The notes: generated from the sequence alone by a model not told the origin. A DNA stretch of 64,000 nt from Fusarium oxysporum f. sp. lycopersici 4287 (GCF_000149955.1 NC_030988.1:2070109-2134108), one strand, 5' to 3'. Counted from the stretch's first letter, positions 11,901 through 21,024 are shown. Numbers and translations: made by a program.

Positions 11901-12996
11901 CAAAGACATCTCCTGTTGGGTCATACATGTCGTTCCCGTCTATCCAGCCGCCGTTCTTGTATAGCCTGAGTCCTGACATGACATTTACCGGAAACTCAGG
12001 GATGAACAGCGTGTCTTTGAGGTTAATTGTGACCTGCTCACCCCATTTGTTTATGAAGCAAATTTTGACTGTCCCCCTACCGAATGGGTACACCTTCCCA
12101 CCGCCCGTAACGAGGACCGTTCGGGTTGCAGGCTGCAGTTCTGTGAATAGGCTTTGGTCGTTGCAGATGTGGACTGACGAACCTGTGTCGAACAGCCATT
12201 CTGCGGTTGAAGAGATGTTATCAAGGGAGACCTTACACGTCTCTGTATTGTCCATAGGTAGCTCGTCTGAGACGCTGTCTTCAAGGATCAGAAAAGATCG
12301 CTCGACTGTCATATGATTTGATTCCTTGATATGGAGATTCTTGGTGTTGTCCCGTTGAAGATCATGCTCCATGAGTTCCTTGGCGAGGCGGACTGCCCAG
12401 TCAGGTCGCTTATCCTTATGGGCAAACCAACAATCATTTTCGTGATGTCCTCTCTTCTTGCAGTTCGTGCAGGTATGGTCCTTATGCTTGCCGACCCGAT
12501 GATTGGTTTCCTGGCTGGATTTGTTCGTGGCTCGTAGGTTCTTTGAAGAGCCTCTCCTCCGGCCGCTTGCCTCTTGCTTTCTTGCGGTCAGGCCCTTCCT
12601 TCCGGTCTTTTTACTGTGAGCCCAGTACGTTGAGGCAGTGCCATGACTATCATCATCATCTGATGACCTGTTTTCATCAATGAGATCTTGCTGCATTGAT
12701 CGTAGTGTTGGCGGATGCTCCGAGCGTAGGAGAGCGCGCTGTCTGGCAGTCCAGTCGGGGTACTCGTTCTCGCAGGCAGTCAGATAAACAACCTTTTTGA
12801 GGGTATCTGAGATTGGTTCTTTCTGCTCGAGGAGAAGTTTGACGAGTCGTTCAAAGTCGACATTAAATTGTGGAATTGTCTCGTAAGAGCTTGTTTTGAT
12901 CCGGATGAACTGGTAAAGTGTTGTCTGCAGAAGAACTGGGCCCGTGCCAATACAATAGGCCTGGAGAAGGGTTGAACATCTCCTGGGGATTCTCAA
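8959..12996 (-). CDS. Copia polyprotein: gag end, protease, integrase, reverse transcriptase, RNase H
   Basis: A 1,345-codon frame without stops. The first 70 or so codons continue gag (TGPVLLQTTLYQFIRIK). A CCHC zinc knuckle, CTNCKKRGHHENDC, lies at about residues 175-189. The aspartic protease motif DTG is at about 270. A GAG-pre-integrase block WHRRLGHVN is near 415, and the integrase core keeps D, D and E at about 480, 542 and 577 (HVDTF, MDGGSE, GVAERSN). Reverse transcriptase runs from about 830 to 1075 with YVDD at about 1000. RNase H runs from about 1180 (WADSDWKGD, STTEAEYTAL, ADGLTKPL). All catalytic residues are present, so the element may be coding-competent if the gag-to-pol junction is bridged. 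The first codon is set by frame, not by a believed start. Confidence 0.95.
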   Translation of the reverse strand: MRIPRRCSTLLQAYCIGTGPVLLQTTLYQFIRIKTSSYETIPQFNVDFERLVKLLLEQKEPISDTLKKVVYLTACENEYPDWTARQRALLRSEHPPTLRSMQQDLIDENRSSDDDDSHGTASTYWAHSKKTGRKGLTARKQEASGRRRGSSKNLRATNKSSQETNHRVGKHKDHTCTNCKKRGHHENDCWFAHKDKRPDWAVRLAKELMEHDLQRDNTKNLHIKESNHMTVERSFLILEDSVSDELPMDNTETCKVSLDNISSTAEWLFDTGSSVHICNDQSLFTELQPATRTVLVTGGGKVYPFGRGTVKICFINKWGEQVTINLKDTLFIPEFPVNVMSGLRLYKNGGWIDGNDMYDPTGDVFGLLRIGRDGLYVNTEVGKTTVSNQAAWELQPEPCNHHTASSNQCLNVDLWHRRLGHVNAYQVSQTAKMTKGMYCDGHHDHQPFNYCLACDIAKALRWTPRNKRKRASRAGFIHVDTFKVNPPGIRGERWGMIATDDRHRMRWAYTFTRKGMASELLGQLISKIRTQYGIRVYAIQMDGGSELYGASLKNLEYTHGVKIIKTIPYTPEFNGVAERSNRIIFDKVRATMESERIPIELWPLVLEDMVRKTNVTATRAIDGLTPMESFLNEAFPGQDNKPDLSGERICGSQVTIHIPQERRLRSHKFGPRGEAGIYLCMEGSQIYTCWVPSRRKGHQIVRSANVQFYEKVGETELLTETEHDVEPEIRKNGAPISSRPQSVTEQTKTPSPQRSEVNNLQHAEVHNPQHGQTTTSMTSAKLPDLRKEVITEPKTMTEALQGPQREHWLRAIHSELRSLLKKGAWRMLDRTQAHNRPLTVKWVFKVKKNEDGNLDKFKARLVVRGFEQQFGFDYNQTFASVAKAATWRILLTVAACLDWEIEQMDVSTAFLEGDLDEQVFIEMPEGLVEYFDQHPEDRPAGFSTEKICKLIKSLYGLKQAPRQWQKKLKKTLESLDFRQATSDTAVYHNPTTGVIIITYVDDFLIMGSNKEAIQGYKARLGEIFTMTDLGPASHFLGVRITRDRNSRLIYLSQDAYFTRILKKFGLEDCRPVKTPMERNSLSTLQPRDNGDSASPEEREDYSSKTGSLMYGMTQTRPDLAFLLSVLSRYMSNPSPAHSRLIKRGLRYLQQTRDHGLVLGGVKKDPESAWSITAWADSDWKGDTVTGRSTFGWLVQLEGSTVSWRAKRHETVALSTTEAEYTALSQCARELAWTRNLFSELFLPLHMPIPLNGDNQGSLKLCRNPELHQRTKHIPLTEHHIREEVEAGNIDVQYVSTHEQVADGLTKPLNAVSHGHFLEAIRVSACPIEEAGRIIWSTEVHDDSVP

Positions 12997-13375
12997 TCCC
13001 GACTAGTTGACTAAGTGCTTCTCCAGTGCAGTTACCTCGGATGGAGACGGCAGCTTTTGCCGCCCTGATCTTTTGATCCATAGTCTGCTGTTCCTCGGGA
13101 GGGTAATCACCAAAGACAGCATCTTCGAGACCATTGATTCGAAGAATGGCCTTCTGAGCTGGGCAATATTGCTCCCAATTGGAGGGTCCGCCTAGCTTGA
13201 GCTCTTGCGGAAGGAAAAGAGTATTCTTTTCAGAGATGACCGTGGTACTGTCATACATTGAGGATGGTGTGTGGTCTTGACCTGAAGCACCAGGTCGCGA
13301 CGATTCGGATGCAGGCGATACTCTGATTGTGTTGCGGGTTCGCATGGTGGAACGTGGGGCTCGTCGTGACGTCAT
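12863..13375 (-). CDS. Copia gag, N-terminal frame
   Basis: Starts at ATG 13373-13375 and runs 170 codons. It contains the start of the gag-like region, with FLPQELKLGGPSNWEQYCPAQ followed by RINGLEDAVFG, typical of Copia gag. It overlaps the pol frame by 134 bases. Gag homology passes from this frame to the pol frame around the codons for NPQEMFN (this frame) and TLLQAYCIGTG (pol frame), which is a +1 shift. Ty1 uses a programmed +1 shift at a comparable place, but here a 1-nt indel is equally possible. The intervening residues after about codon 120 are probably out-of-frame sequence. Confidence 0.85.
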   Translation of the reverse strand: MTSRRAPRSTMRTRNTIRVSPASESSRPGASGQDHTPSSMYDSTTVISEKNTLFLPQELKLGGPSNWEQYCPAQKAILRINGLEDAVFGDYPPEEQQTMDQKIRAAKAAVSIRGNCTGEALSQLVGIENPQEMFNPSPGLLYWHGPSSSADNTLPVHPDQNKLLRDNSTI

Positions 13376-13428
13376 CTTGAGTTGAAGTTTGGTTCTTTGA
13401 TTCAGAAGAGAAACCCGGTGTTTGCTAA

Positions 13429-13443
13429 CCCGGGCTCATAACC
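13429..13443 (-). promoter_or_regulatory. Copia primer-binding site matching the internal part of initiator tRNA-Met
   Basis: The bases directly inside the 5' LTR read GGTTATGAGCCCGG on the element strand. This is complementary to GGGCTCATAACC, the anticodon stem-loop (CAT anticodon) of initiator tRNA-Met. Drosophila copia and relatives prime from a cut half of this tRNA, not its 3' CCA end. The match to the anticodon arm supports the same mode here. Confidence 0.8.
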
Positions 13444-13640
13444 TGTTGTTTATATTGCGCAGTAGTGCTAGGTGAAAATATATATTTTTGTATAACTTGA
13501 TTGTTCATTAGTGAGATGAGAGTTCTTCTCAGGTTTATATCTCTAAATGATTTCATCTAGGACTTTAAACTTTAAATCTAGGACTTTCAGACTGTTAGTC
13601 TGAATCCTGAAGGGAAGGGGGATCCCCGGATTTTCCAACA
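13444..13640 (-). repeat. Copia 5' LTR
   Basis: 197 bp, reads as identical to the 3' LTR at 8742-8938. It would carry the element promoter. The right flank begins GAAAGTGG. Confidence 0.95.
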
Positions 13641-14767
13641 GAAAGTGGATGTACCAAGGACTGCTAGTAATTTACTAAATTACACACTTTTCGTCCGTGC
13701 GCTATTCATTGCACCCATTACAGGTAGGGCGTCGCAAGTGGATATTCGCAGGGGTGCTGACTTTTAAACAAGCATTCATTGGCTCATGAACAAGCAACAG
13801 GGGTACCGTGCATTTTAAACGGCTGCTGATTGGTTGCTTTGAGGCAGAGTGGGGAGCACACTTCAGTGTCTACTTACCCTATATACTCTTCAATGTCATC
13901 TTTTTACCCGTTACAGGTCGCTTCAGACAGAAAAATATTAATTTCTTCAATTAAATCAACTTATGGAAGCTTTCGCTACAGTATGGTGTCCTTTTTAGTC
14001 CACGCACTGCTACAGTTGGGAGGCGTTGCGTCAAATTTTGTTCTTTTGTTCTTTTCGAACGCACAGGTCAACCCTGACCCCTCCGACCATCATAGATATG
14101 TATTTGGGGAGTTGCCGTGGCGGTTTGGGGCACTTGGCAACCCATGGAATAACATGGGGGATGGGAGAGGGATTGAGAAAATAGCTTTCCATGAGAAGTA
14201 TAGTGTTGTGGTGAGAAAGGTCGGGGAGAAGAGGTGCGATGAGATGGGTAAGTCATTTCTCTTGCGGCATATGAGTTGAGTTCACTGGGATGCTAAGACA
14301 AACACTGACTATTGTAGCTGCACTATTGGACTTTATTATTGACTCGTTTCGTTTTTCGGAAGCGGCTATTGAAAGCCAGAAACAGCCACGACCGAGTAGC
14401 GCAGAGTCTCTCAGAGCTCTCATTGGAAAGTCCGAGTTTCTTAAGATGAGAGCCAAATGGCAAGAAGAGACAGGTGAGCCGCCAGAGTCAGCACAAGTCG
14501 GTTTAAAGCGGCCAGCGGGGCAGTAAACTGTCAAGGTTTAGGCTGCAGAAATTCCATAATTGGGTGCAGGGTAATTCTCCATTTCTGAGATAAATATGCT
14601 TGGCTTGAACTTTGCTCGAAGCTTGATCGAAACGTGGGTATATCGAAAAGAGGGGAAGCGCATTTGGCTAGCTCTCTTTCAAGCGTACGATTGGTGGAAT
14701 GCAGGTGCGGTACCTGTGCCGCGTCACCGGCATTCCCAACCTCGTGTTGGGCTACGAGACTATGTCC
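13641..14767. other. Unassigned sequence left of the assembly gap
   Basis: Open frames on the plus strand at 13830-14279 (149 codons), 14290-14526 (78 codons) and from 14596 into the gap follow one another with plausible short introns between them. They could be exons of one gene whose end is hidden in the gap. The predicted text includes HEKYSVVVRKVGEKR and LPWRFGALGNPWNNMG, but I do not recognise a family. Treated as unassigned. Confidence 0.35.
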
Positions 14768-15767
14768 NNNNNNNNNNNNNNNNNNNNNNNNNNNNNNNNN
14801 NNNNNNNNNNNNNNNNNNNNNNNNNNNNNNNNNNNNNNNNNNNNNNNNNNNNNNNNNNNNNNNNNNNNNNNNNNNNNNNNNNNNNNNNNNNNNNNNNNNN
14901 NNNNNNNNNNNNNNNNNNNNNNNNNNNNNNNNNNNNNNNNNNNNNNNNNNNNNNNNNNNNNNNNNNNNNNNNNNNNNNNNNNNNNNNNNNNNNNNNNNNN
15001 NNNNNNNNNNNNNNNNNNNNNNNNNNNNNNNNNNNNNNNNNNNNNNNNNNNNNNNNNNNNNNNNNNNNNNNNNNNNNNNNNNNNNNNNNNNNNNNNNNNN
15101 NNNNNNNNNNNNNNNNNNNNNNNNNNNNNNNNNNNNNNNNNNNNNNNNNNNNNNNNNNNNNNNNNNNNNNNNNNNNNNNNNNNNNNNNNNNNNNNNNNNN
15201 NNNNNNNNNNNNNNNNNNNNNNNNNNNNNNNNNNNNNNNNNNNNNNNNNNNNNNNNNNNNNNNNNNNNNNNNNNNNNNNNNNNNNNNNNNNNNNNNNNNN
15301 NNNNNNNNNNNNNNNNNNNNNNNNNNNNNNNNNNNNNNNNNNNNNNNNNNNNNNNNNNNNNNNNNNNNNNNNNNNNNNNNNNNNNNNNNNNNNNNNNNNN
15401 NNNNNNNNNNNNNNNNNNNNNNNNNNNNNNNNNNNNNNNNNNNNNNNNNNNNNNNNNNNNNNNNNNNNNNNNNNNNNNNNNNNNNNNNNNNNNNNNNNNN
15501 NNNNNNNNNNNNNNNNNNNNNNNNNNNNNNNNNNNNNNNNNNNNNNNNNNNNNNNNNNNNNNNNNNNNNNNNNNNNNNNNNNNNNNNNNNNNNNNNNNNN
15601 NNNNNNNNNNNNNNNNNNNNNNNNNNNNNNNNNNNNNNNNNNNNNNNNNNNNNNNNNNNNNNNNNNNNNNNNNNNNNNNNNNNNNNNNNNNNNNNNNNNN
15701 NNNNNNNNNNNNNNNNNNNNNNNNNNNNNNNNNNNNNNNNNNNNNNNNNNNNNNNNNNNNNNNNNNN
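14768..15767. other. Assembly gap of 1,000 N
   Basis: Exactly 1,000 N, the usual placeholder for a scaffold join of unknown length. Any open frame crossing it is an artefact. Confidence 1.
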
Positions 15768-16562
15768 CGACAAAGGTAAGATAGCCAGATGAGCCAAATG
15801 TATGGTCCGATTCACCTTTATTTCGTCTAGCATAATCAACGCTCTATTTCAACATAATCACTCCAGAAGTGTTATCATTATTATATCTTATTTTACCATC
15901 CTAATTGCAGAGTAAAATGGTAAAACTAGGACGCTGCAGCAGCAGGCTACCGATAACAAGGTCTGCGCCGTTAATAAACCGTGCATCTACGCCTGACGAA
16001 AAAGAAATATGAATTGGTAAATACTTAAGCATTGAGATATTAGGGTCCTTCCTAAAGCCTAGCATATATATAGTAACTTCTAATAGTTAAACTATTACTA
16101 TTAGTAGATACCAGTAATTACCGTATTAAGTTAGAAAAGGCAGAAAGAAAGTTTGCGCACCGGTAAGGCTTTTTGAGTAGCTATATCTATAACTCCGTTG
16201 GAATTCCAAAAAGCATATAGAGCATTTTATGTAGAAGTAGAAACACAGCAGAGATAAACTAGTTCAGTACCTATACTCTAATATATGAAGAGAATTCGGG
16301 GCGACTCATTACATTGAATAATAGTCTAGAGACGTAATAAGTCCTACGGAACTCACTGACATACCCGTAGAACTATAAATAATAGGAAAGGCTGCAAGGT
16401 ATGACATAAGATATAGCTACCCACAAAGCTAAGACGAGTAGCAATATAACTACCGCTATAAAATATAAACTATGTCCTCAATCCAACCTGAGCCTGACAG
16501 ACACAGTGTAATGCCTTGTGTAAGATCCATCTCGACACGAAAGTTGCGACATGTTGCGCTTT
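15768..16562. other. AT-rich stretch right of the gap
   Basis: Very AT-rich with many TATA, TAGTA and ATATAG words and no coding frame of note. It may be an old transposon eroded by C-to-T mutation, but nothing identifies it. Confidence 0.5.
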
Positions 16563-16854
16563 TCAGCTGTCCGTTCTGATATGAGCACGCTCCGCTGGTA
16601 TGTAGCATGATACGCACAATGGACAGGTATAATGTTGTCTCAGGTACCAATGGATAATGCAACCCGAATGAAATACATGTCCGCACGACAACCGATGGGC
16701 AATATCACTATCCGCCATCGCTTCTAAGCATATAACACTATATAACAAGAATGGTCAGTTTCAGAATAGAATTATCTCTTGAGCTTTATTGCTTACCAAA
16801 TAATATTCCCGTGGGGACAGGAAGAATGCTCCTCTGAGTCAGCTATCTCTATCC
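16563..16854 (-). CDS. RING-H2 finger protein, partial gene
   Basis: Probable E3 ubiquitin ligase fragment. Exon 16797-16854 joins exon 16563-16737 across a 59-nt intron (GTAAGC to TATAG). Splicing puts TG before T and creates the first RING cysteine, giving CVICLEAMADSD, then LSCGHVFHSGCIIHWYL and TCPLC. This is the full C-x2-C, C-x-H-x2-H-x2-C, C-x2-C RING-H2 set. Without splicing the first Cys would read Ser. A further acceptor (TAACAG) precedes the upstream exon, so more 5' exons should exist, but a T-rich run follows and none is clear. The frame ends 20 codons after the RING. It may be a truncated gene. Confidence 0.6.
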
Positions 16855-16969
16855 CTGTTATTACTTGTGTCAGATATTAAGGTGAATCGTGTATATTTTT
16901 ATTTTTTTATTTTTTTTTGCTTCTGTCGCAATCGAAGGACTATTGAGACCTTATATCTTTGACTGGTTC
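16855..16969. other. Low-complexity T/A-rich stretch
   Basis: Contains a T-rich run (16893-16918, mainly T with single A) upstream of the RING exons on the minus strand. No coding signal. Confidence 0.5.
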
Positions 16970-17083
16970 CTTCTAGGACTTGAGTCCTAGAAAGTCCTAG
17001 ATGAAAGTCCTACGATCTAAGTTTAGGGCGTCAAACTTTAATCCTGAACCTTAATCCTGAAGTTGAGGGTGAACCCTCCAACA
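16970..17083. repeat. Degenerate Copia-type LTR fragment
   Basis: Contains repeated CTAGGACTT and AGTCCTAG words, AATCCTGAAG, and ends CCCTCCAACA, in the same order and orientation as the 3' half of the Copia LTR at 8.7/13.4 kb. Many substitutions separate them. No internal element sequence is attached, so it is an old solo or truncated LTR of a related family. Confidence 0.65.
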
Positions 17084-17393
17084 TTCAACAACTTGCTTGT
17101 ATGTCCGCGGCGGACCTACTGGGTCTAGCCGTTCTACATCACTAATCTCAGATCTCATGCTCCTAACTGAAACGTCGCTTTCAGAATCCTCTTGGATCCG
17201 GATCTGATTCTGTCTGATATTATTGCTCAATTCAAGTCTTTTTCATACTTAGCTTGTGCAATAGAGCATCTATACTAATATGAGACCACATACCCCTGTA
17301 GGATAAGAAGGGCATAGAAGATAAAAGGGTTATAAAAAACATAATTATGAGGAGTAATTGGATCCATTCCTCCGACTGGATAGATCCGGGCCG
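17084..17393. other. Spacer before the hAT element
   Basis: About 310 bases with no coding frame or repeat that I can identify. Confidence 0.45.
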
Positions 17394-20359
17394 CAAGGGT
17401 GTGCACCACTCAATTCAATCAACTGAATGGCTCGGTGGCGGTGAGTTGATCTGGTCAACCACTCTCTCCAGTGGCGTTGATCAATTATCCGTCAAATTGA
17501 GTTGAATGGACACTGGTTGAAGTCGTTAATCTCCAAGCCGAGCTATTTCACTCCCACTCTCCCATCCCCTTTTCTTCACATCCCACCTCTACCTAGGATC
17601 CTTCTTCCGCTCTATCACCACTACCATTCTCAGTAGGAAGTAGTGACACGTCCAGGTCGTCAATCACCCCAGCCCGTAACCACGATCGCAGCACTTGACA
17701 CATTCCTATAATGTCCGCGTCCAACCGATTTCGTAGTGGCGTCACCATCCGCCCTGCCGCCGCAAACATCCTCTCGCACTCTGCTGACATTGGCTGGATC
17801 GTAAGGAAGTCCAGCGCCATTCGTGAAAGACGAGGATACCGACGTTTGCGCTCATGCCAGTATGATATTGGATCTCTAACATCGTTATCTCCATCCTCCC
17901 ATGACGACTGCCATAATTCGAGCTCGTTAGTACCTTCATTGATGTCGTCAGACAAAGTCGCTTCCTCTTTCACCAAACCGTATCCGAGAACCGGCCGCGT
18001 GCGCTCACAGTACGCTTGAAAAGGGTTCTAGTACTTTCGCTGCCGCTTCGCAACTGGTTCGTCGTCCACAGGACTCCGGACCACCTGTAGGTGACGGTAG
18101 TCCGATTCCCACACTTCTCGGACCATCTGCTTCACCTTCATCACCCATTTCGTGTTATCCTTCCACTCATTCTCGAAATACCCCCACCGGAAAGCCGGGT
18201 GCAGCGCTAAGGCCGTGTAATAGATTGGTGTCTCATCCAGCCTGCTGTAGTACTTGTTGAGTTTTTCCCAACCCAGATTAATATTGATTCGGAAGTGTTC
18301 CGCGTCGGGTATCTCAGAAGCAAGCTGCTTATAGTCCTCGAGTACTTCTAACAAGAACTCGAATCCCTGGATAACCTCCCATACATTCCCGTACGAACCA
18401 ACCCACCCTCCTTTCCGCTTGCGTTGTTGGCCATCGCCTTCCAGAGTCTTCACGGCATCCTCGTAGAATCCAAGAAGCTTAGCTAGGTGTTCCAGGACTA
18501 CCCAGTCATTGACCGTAAGCTGATTTTCCTCCAAGCAAATCCGGGGCTCCCTTGCAGACTTTCTGAGATTCCCTGTCCTCTTTGATCTGTTGTCCTGCTC
18601 CCACTGTTGACGATGCTTCAAGACCAGTTGTTCGATGAATGGTCGAAGAATGATGGCGCGTCTAATCATGTATAGTTGAGAAAGCCACCGGGTATCGTTG
18701 TCAATGATCAAATCGACCGGCTGCCTCGCTCTAATCCTGGGGTCCGAGGATAGATCGAATTCGGAGCGTTGTATACTCCGCAGCAAATAAGTAAGTTGGT
18801 CCGACCTTCGGACGTCAACCACCAGGTTGTGCAGCTTTCCTACAGGTCCTTTGCGCCGCCAAAGTGTATGCTCTGCCTCAGACAGAGCAGCTTCCCCTGA
18901 CAACTGCTCTTCGAAAGCCTCGACGTTGTGGCCAAACAGCAGTGCTTTGGCCGAGAGATTTAGCGTATGGCCGAAGCAGCGCCCACGCCTCCTCGACCCG
19001 ACGAACCCGAGCTCACCACCAATTACCTCCATGGCCTTGTCGTTGCTTTCCGCGTTGTCCAGTGTGAAGTACCCAATCTTATCCTGGATACCATAGGCGT
19101 CAAGGACGTCCAGTATTTCGGCCGCAATGTTGTGTCCGAAATGGCGAGTTCTCAATTCCGGTACACCAAGCGCCAGCTTGCGTGGCTGGCTATTCTCATC
19201 CCGAAAGAAACAAGCAATCCCGTACAAGCTGTGCCTGTTGCCTAACTTCCATCCGTCAAAGGAGACGTGAATCAGGCCGCATGACTGCTTCAGCGCTGCG
19301 ACGACCTTATCCTTGTGCATTTCGTAGGCCGAGAGAACTTTGCGGCGGATGGTTGTCCTGGTAATATTGGCATCCGTGATCTTGACAAGTGGGTTAAGGT
19401 ATTCGAATATCTGGCGTAGTCTTCCTTGCTCACAGACGCTAAATGCGTGGTTTTCCTCGATGATCCATTCGAGTAGGAGGCGCTGGAAATGCTTGCGGTC
19501 GAAACCCTTGACCAGACTGTTCGCAATGTCTTGTTCGCGCGGGAGTCGCGTATCGAGCTTCATCACTTCGGCGATGGACCTCTGATCCTTGGCCTTTAAT
19601 TTCTCGGCTTTTTTCTCAGCGGCTGATTTCGTCTTGTCAGGGGGAGCGCGTATTCCATGGCCCTTGAATAAATGGGCGTTCGCATTCTGGATTCCCATCT
19701 CCGCGAAGCTTCTGGGTTTAGGATTCTTATTCTGGATGCAGCGCCTGCAGACCCACCGCCGGCCACCAGAAGAATCCTCAACATCATACCCGAAACCCCA
19801 TACCCACGATGGCGTATCTCGGACGCGTTGGGACCAAACGTAATCCGGGAAGCAACGCCAGAGGTACTGATGTTCTACTTCTTCATGTGGTGTTTCCTCT
19901 TGCAGGCTGGGAGCTGGTGGCGCTAAAGAAGCCACTCACTGCAAGTGTTGAGGAAGATAACACGTCAACGTCGTTCGTGGAGGGCGATGTAGACTCCATT
20001 CCTTCTGGTTCACAGCGTCCAGCTGGATCACGGTCGCGGAAGAACGCGATCATGGAGCGCGTCGGCACTGATCCAAAAGGGTAAAAAGCCCGAAGTGATG
20101 GGCTAAATCATATTAAGGTTAGTGTAACAGGAAGGGTGGATCGCAAGGACTAAACCTATTCAAGATGCCAAAACCTCCTCAGGAATCATGTCCTAATACC
20201 AGCTACCCTAAATCCACCACCTTCAATCCATTCAATCAATGATAACTCAAAATGGATTGATGTTTATGTAATCCGTATTCGATATTGATTGACGTTGAGT
20301 TGACGTTGATCGTCAATCCATTCAACATATTGAAATACGTTGAGTTGAGCACACCCTTG
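17394..20359 (-). mobile_element. hAT DNA transposon bounded by terminal inverted repeats
   Basis: The ends carry an 11-bp inverted repeat: CAAGGGTGTGC at 17394-17404 and its complement GCACACCCTTG at 20349-20359. Inside both ends are clusters of CAACTCAA/TTGAGTTG, AATCCATTCAA and GTTGATC words that look like subterminal transposase-binding repeats. The element is 2,966 bp and encodes one transposase on the minus strand. The 8-bp flanks (CCGGGCCG and GATATCAC) do not match, so the target duplication is lost or the insertion has been rearranged. Confidence 0.85.
17593..19999 (-). CDS. hAT transposase interrupted by one in-frame TAG
   Basis: Likely exon 1 runs from ATG 19997-19999 (or 20051-20053) to 19940. 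It is followed by a 73-nt GTGAGT/CATCAG intron (19867-19939), then a frame from 19866 to TAG 18028-18030. The unspliced frame starts only at a GTG directly behind a TGA, so the intron is preferred. Domains in order: BED-like zinc finger (WVCRRC with HLFKGH), catalytic core with DNAESND, RCFGHTLNLS, RKGPVGKLHN and DNDTRW, and the KLNKYYSRLDETPIYY block. After the TAG the same frame continues to 17593 with the C-terminal dimerisation domain (YPRLSRMALDFLTI, SAECERMFAAAGRM). The joined length would be about 780 residues. Truncation would remove dimerisation and part of the active site. Confidence 0.9.
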
Positions 20360-20872
20360 GATATCACTTTAGCATATCACAATACGCAAGTCTGGAGTTC
20401 TTCTCGGTGCAAGCCATGTCTTCCGCAGCAGATCATCTCTGAAAGCATGTACTTGTCCCGTTCAATATTGTTCACAAGATACCCAGCAGCTGAGAGACCT
20501 GCGTAGAGGCCTGAGGCCTGCAACCACCCTTACTTTGAGGCCTTTCTTGCGTAGTCAGGCCACCTGAAAATTTACTACAAGTAGGGGAACCGTCACATAT
20601 TACCACTAGGTTCATGCGACTGGATATGGAACGTGGACCATACTTTGGGGCTGTGAATCTGATTCCACATGCTTCTCGCCTGACTCTCTTCTATGCAACT
20701 CTCGCTTGACTCTGTATGGGTTTAGCAATCATATCCTCAGCAGCTGAAGCATGGTATGTCAATCAATATAAGGCTATTTTATGTTAGTCTGTTATGATCT
20801 TGATTGCTAGTATCGAATACTCTCTATTCACGCGCAGTCTCCCGTTTCGGTTGCGAATTCAATAGGTGAGAT
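20360..20872. other. Spacer, no gene seen
   Basis: No conserved coding frame on either strand, and a short GAGGCCTGAGGCC repeat near 20510. Confidence 0.45.
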
Positions 20873-21024
20873 CAGGCTTGTCAACAAATAAATGAAATCA
20901 AATAGATCCAAATAAATCCAAATGTGCCCATATGAATTCAAATTAAATTCAAATCCAGTCGTTCGTATCCGAATCAAATCCAACTAGGGTCAATTTGATT
21001 TGGATTTATTTATTGACATGCCTG
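20873..21024. mobile_element. 152-bp MITE, hAT-like
   Basis: Inverted ends: CAGGCTTGTCAACAAATAAAT at the left and, reading the other strand, CAGGCATGTCAATAAATAAAT at the right, 19 of 21 matching. The interior is filled with AAATCAAAT and CAAATCC words in both orientations. There is no coding capacity. Size, terminal CAG and internal repeats fit a non-autonomous hAT derivative. Flanking 8-mers (GGTGAGAT and GGTCGAGG) agree only in the first three bases, so a target duplication is not shown. Confidence 0.75.

Larger units (their letters stand above)
8742..13640 (-). mobile_element. Ty1/copia LTR retrotransposon, full length, 4.9 kb
   Basis: Both LTRs are 197 bp (8742-8938 and 13444-13640), begin TGTTGTTTAT, end TTTTCCAACA, and read as identical base for base, so the insertion is recent. 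The element is transcribed on the minus strand, so the right copy is the 5' LTR. Inside it are a primer-binding site next to the 5' LTR, gag, a pol frame with domains in Copia order, and a purine-rich tract next to the 3' LTR. The flanking 5-mers (ACCAA left, GAAAG right) are not a target-site duplication, which is unusual for such a young element. Confidence 0.96.

Noticed and set aside
9306..12537. Many frames of 60-170 codons on the plus strand inside the Copia element
   Set aside because: They are shadows opposite the gag-pol frame, which has all catalytic motifs on the minus strand.
13830..14279. Possible cytochrome P450 N-terminus (HEKYSVVVR)
   Set aside because: Only one short motif-like string resembles a P450; no other conserved block is visible before the gap.
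14596..15839. Long open frames on both strands across 14.6-15.8 kb
   Set aside because: They consist mostly of N; the gap is translated as X. Not coding evidence.
17386..20367. An 8-bp target duplication around the hAT element
   Set aside because: The flanks CCGGGCCG and GATATCAC do not match in any nearby register.
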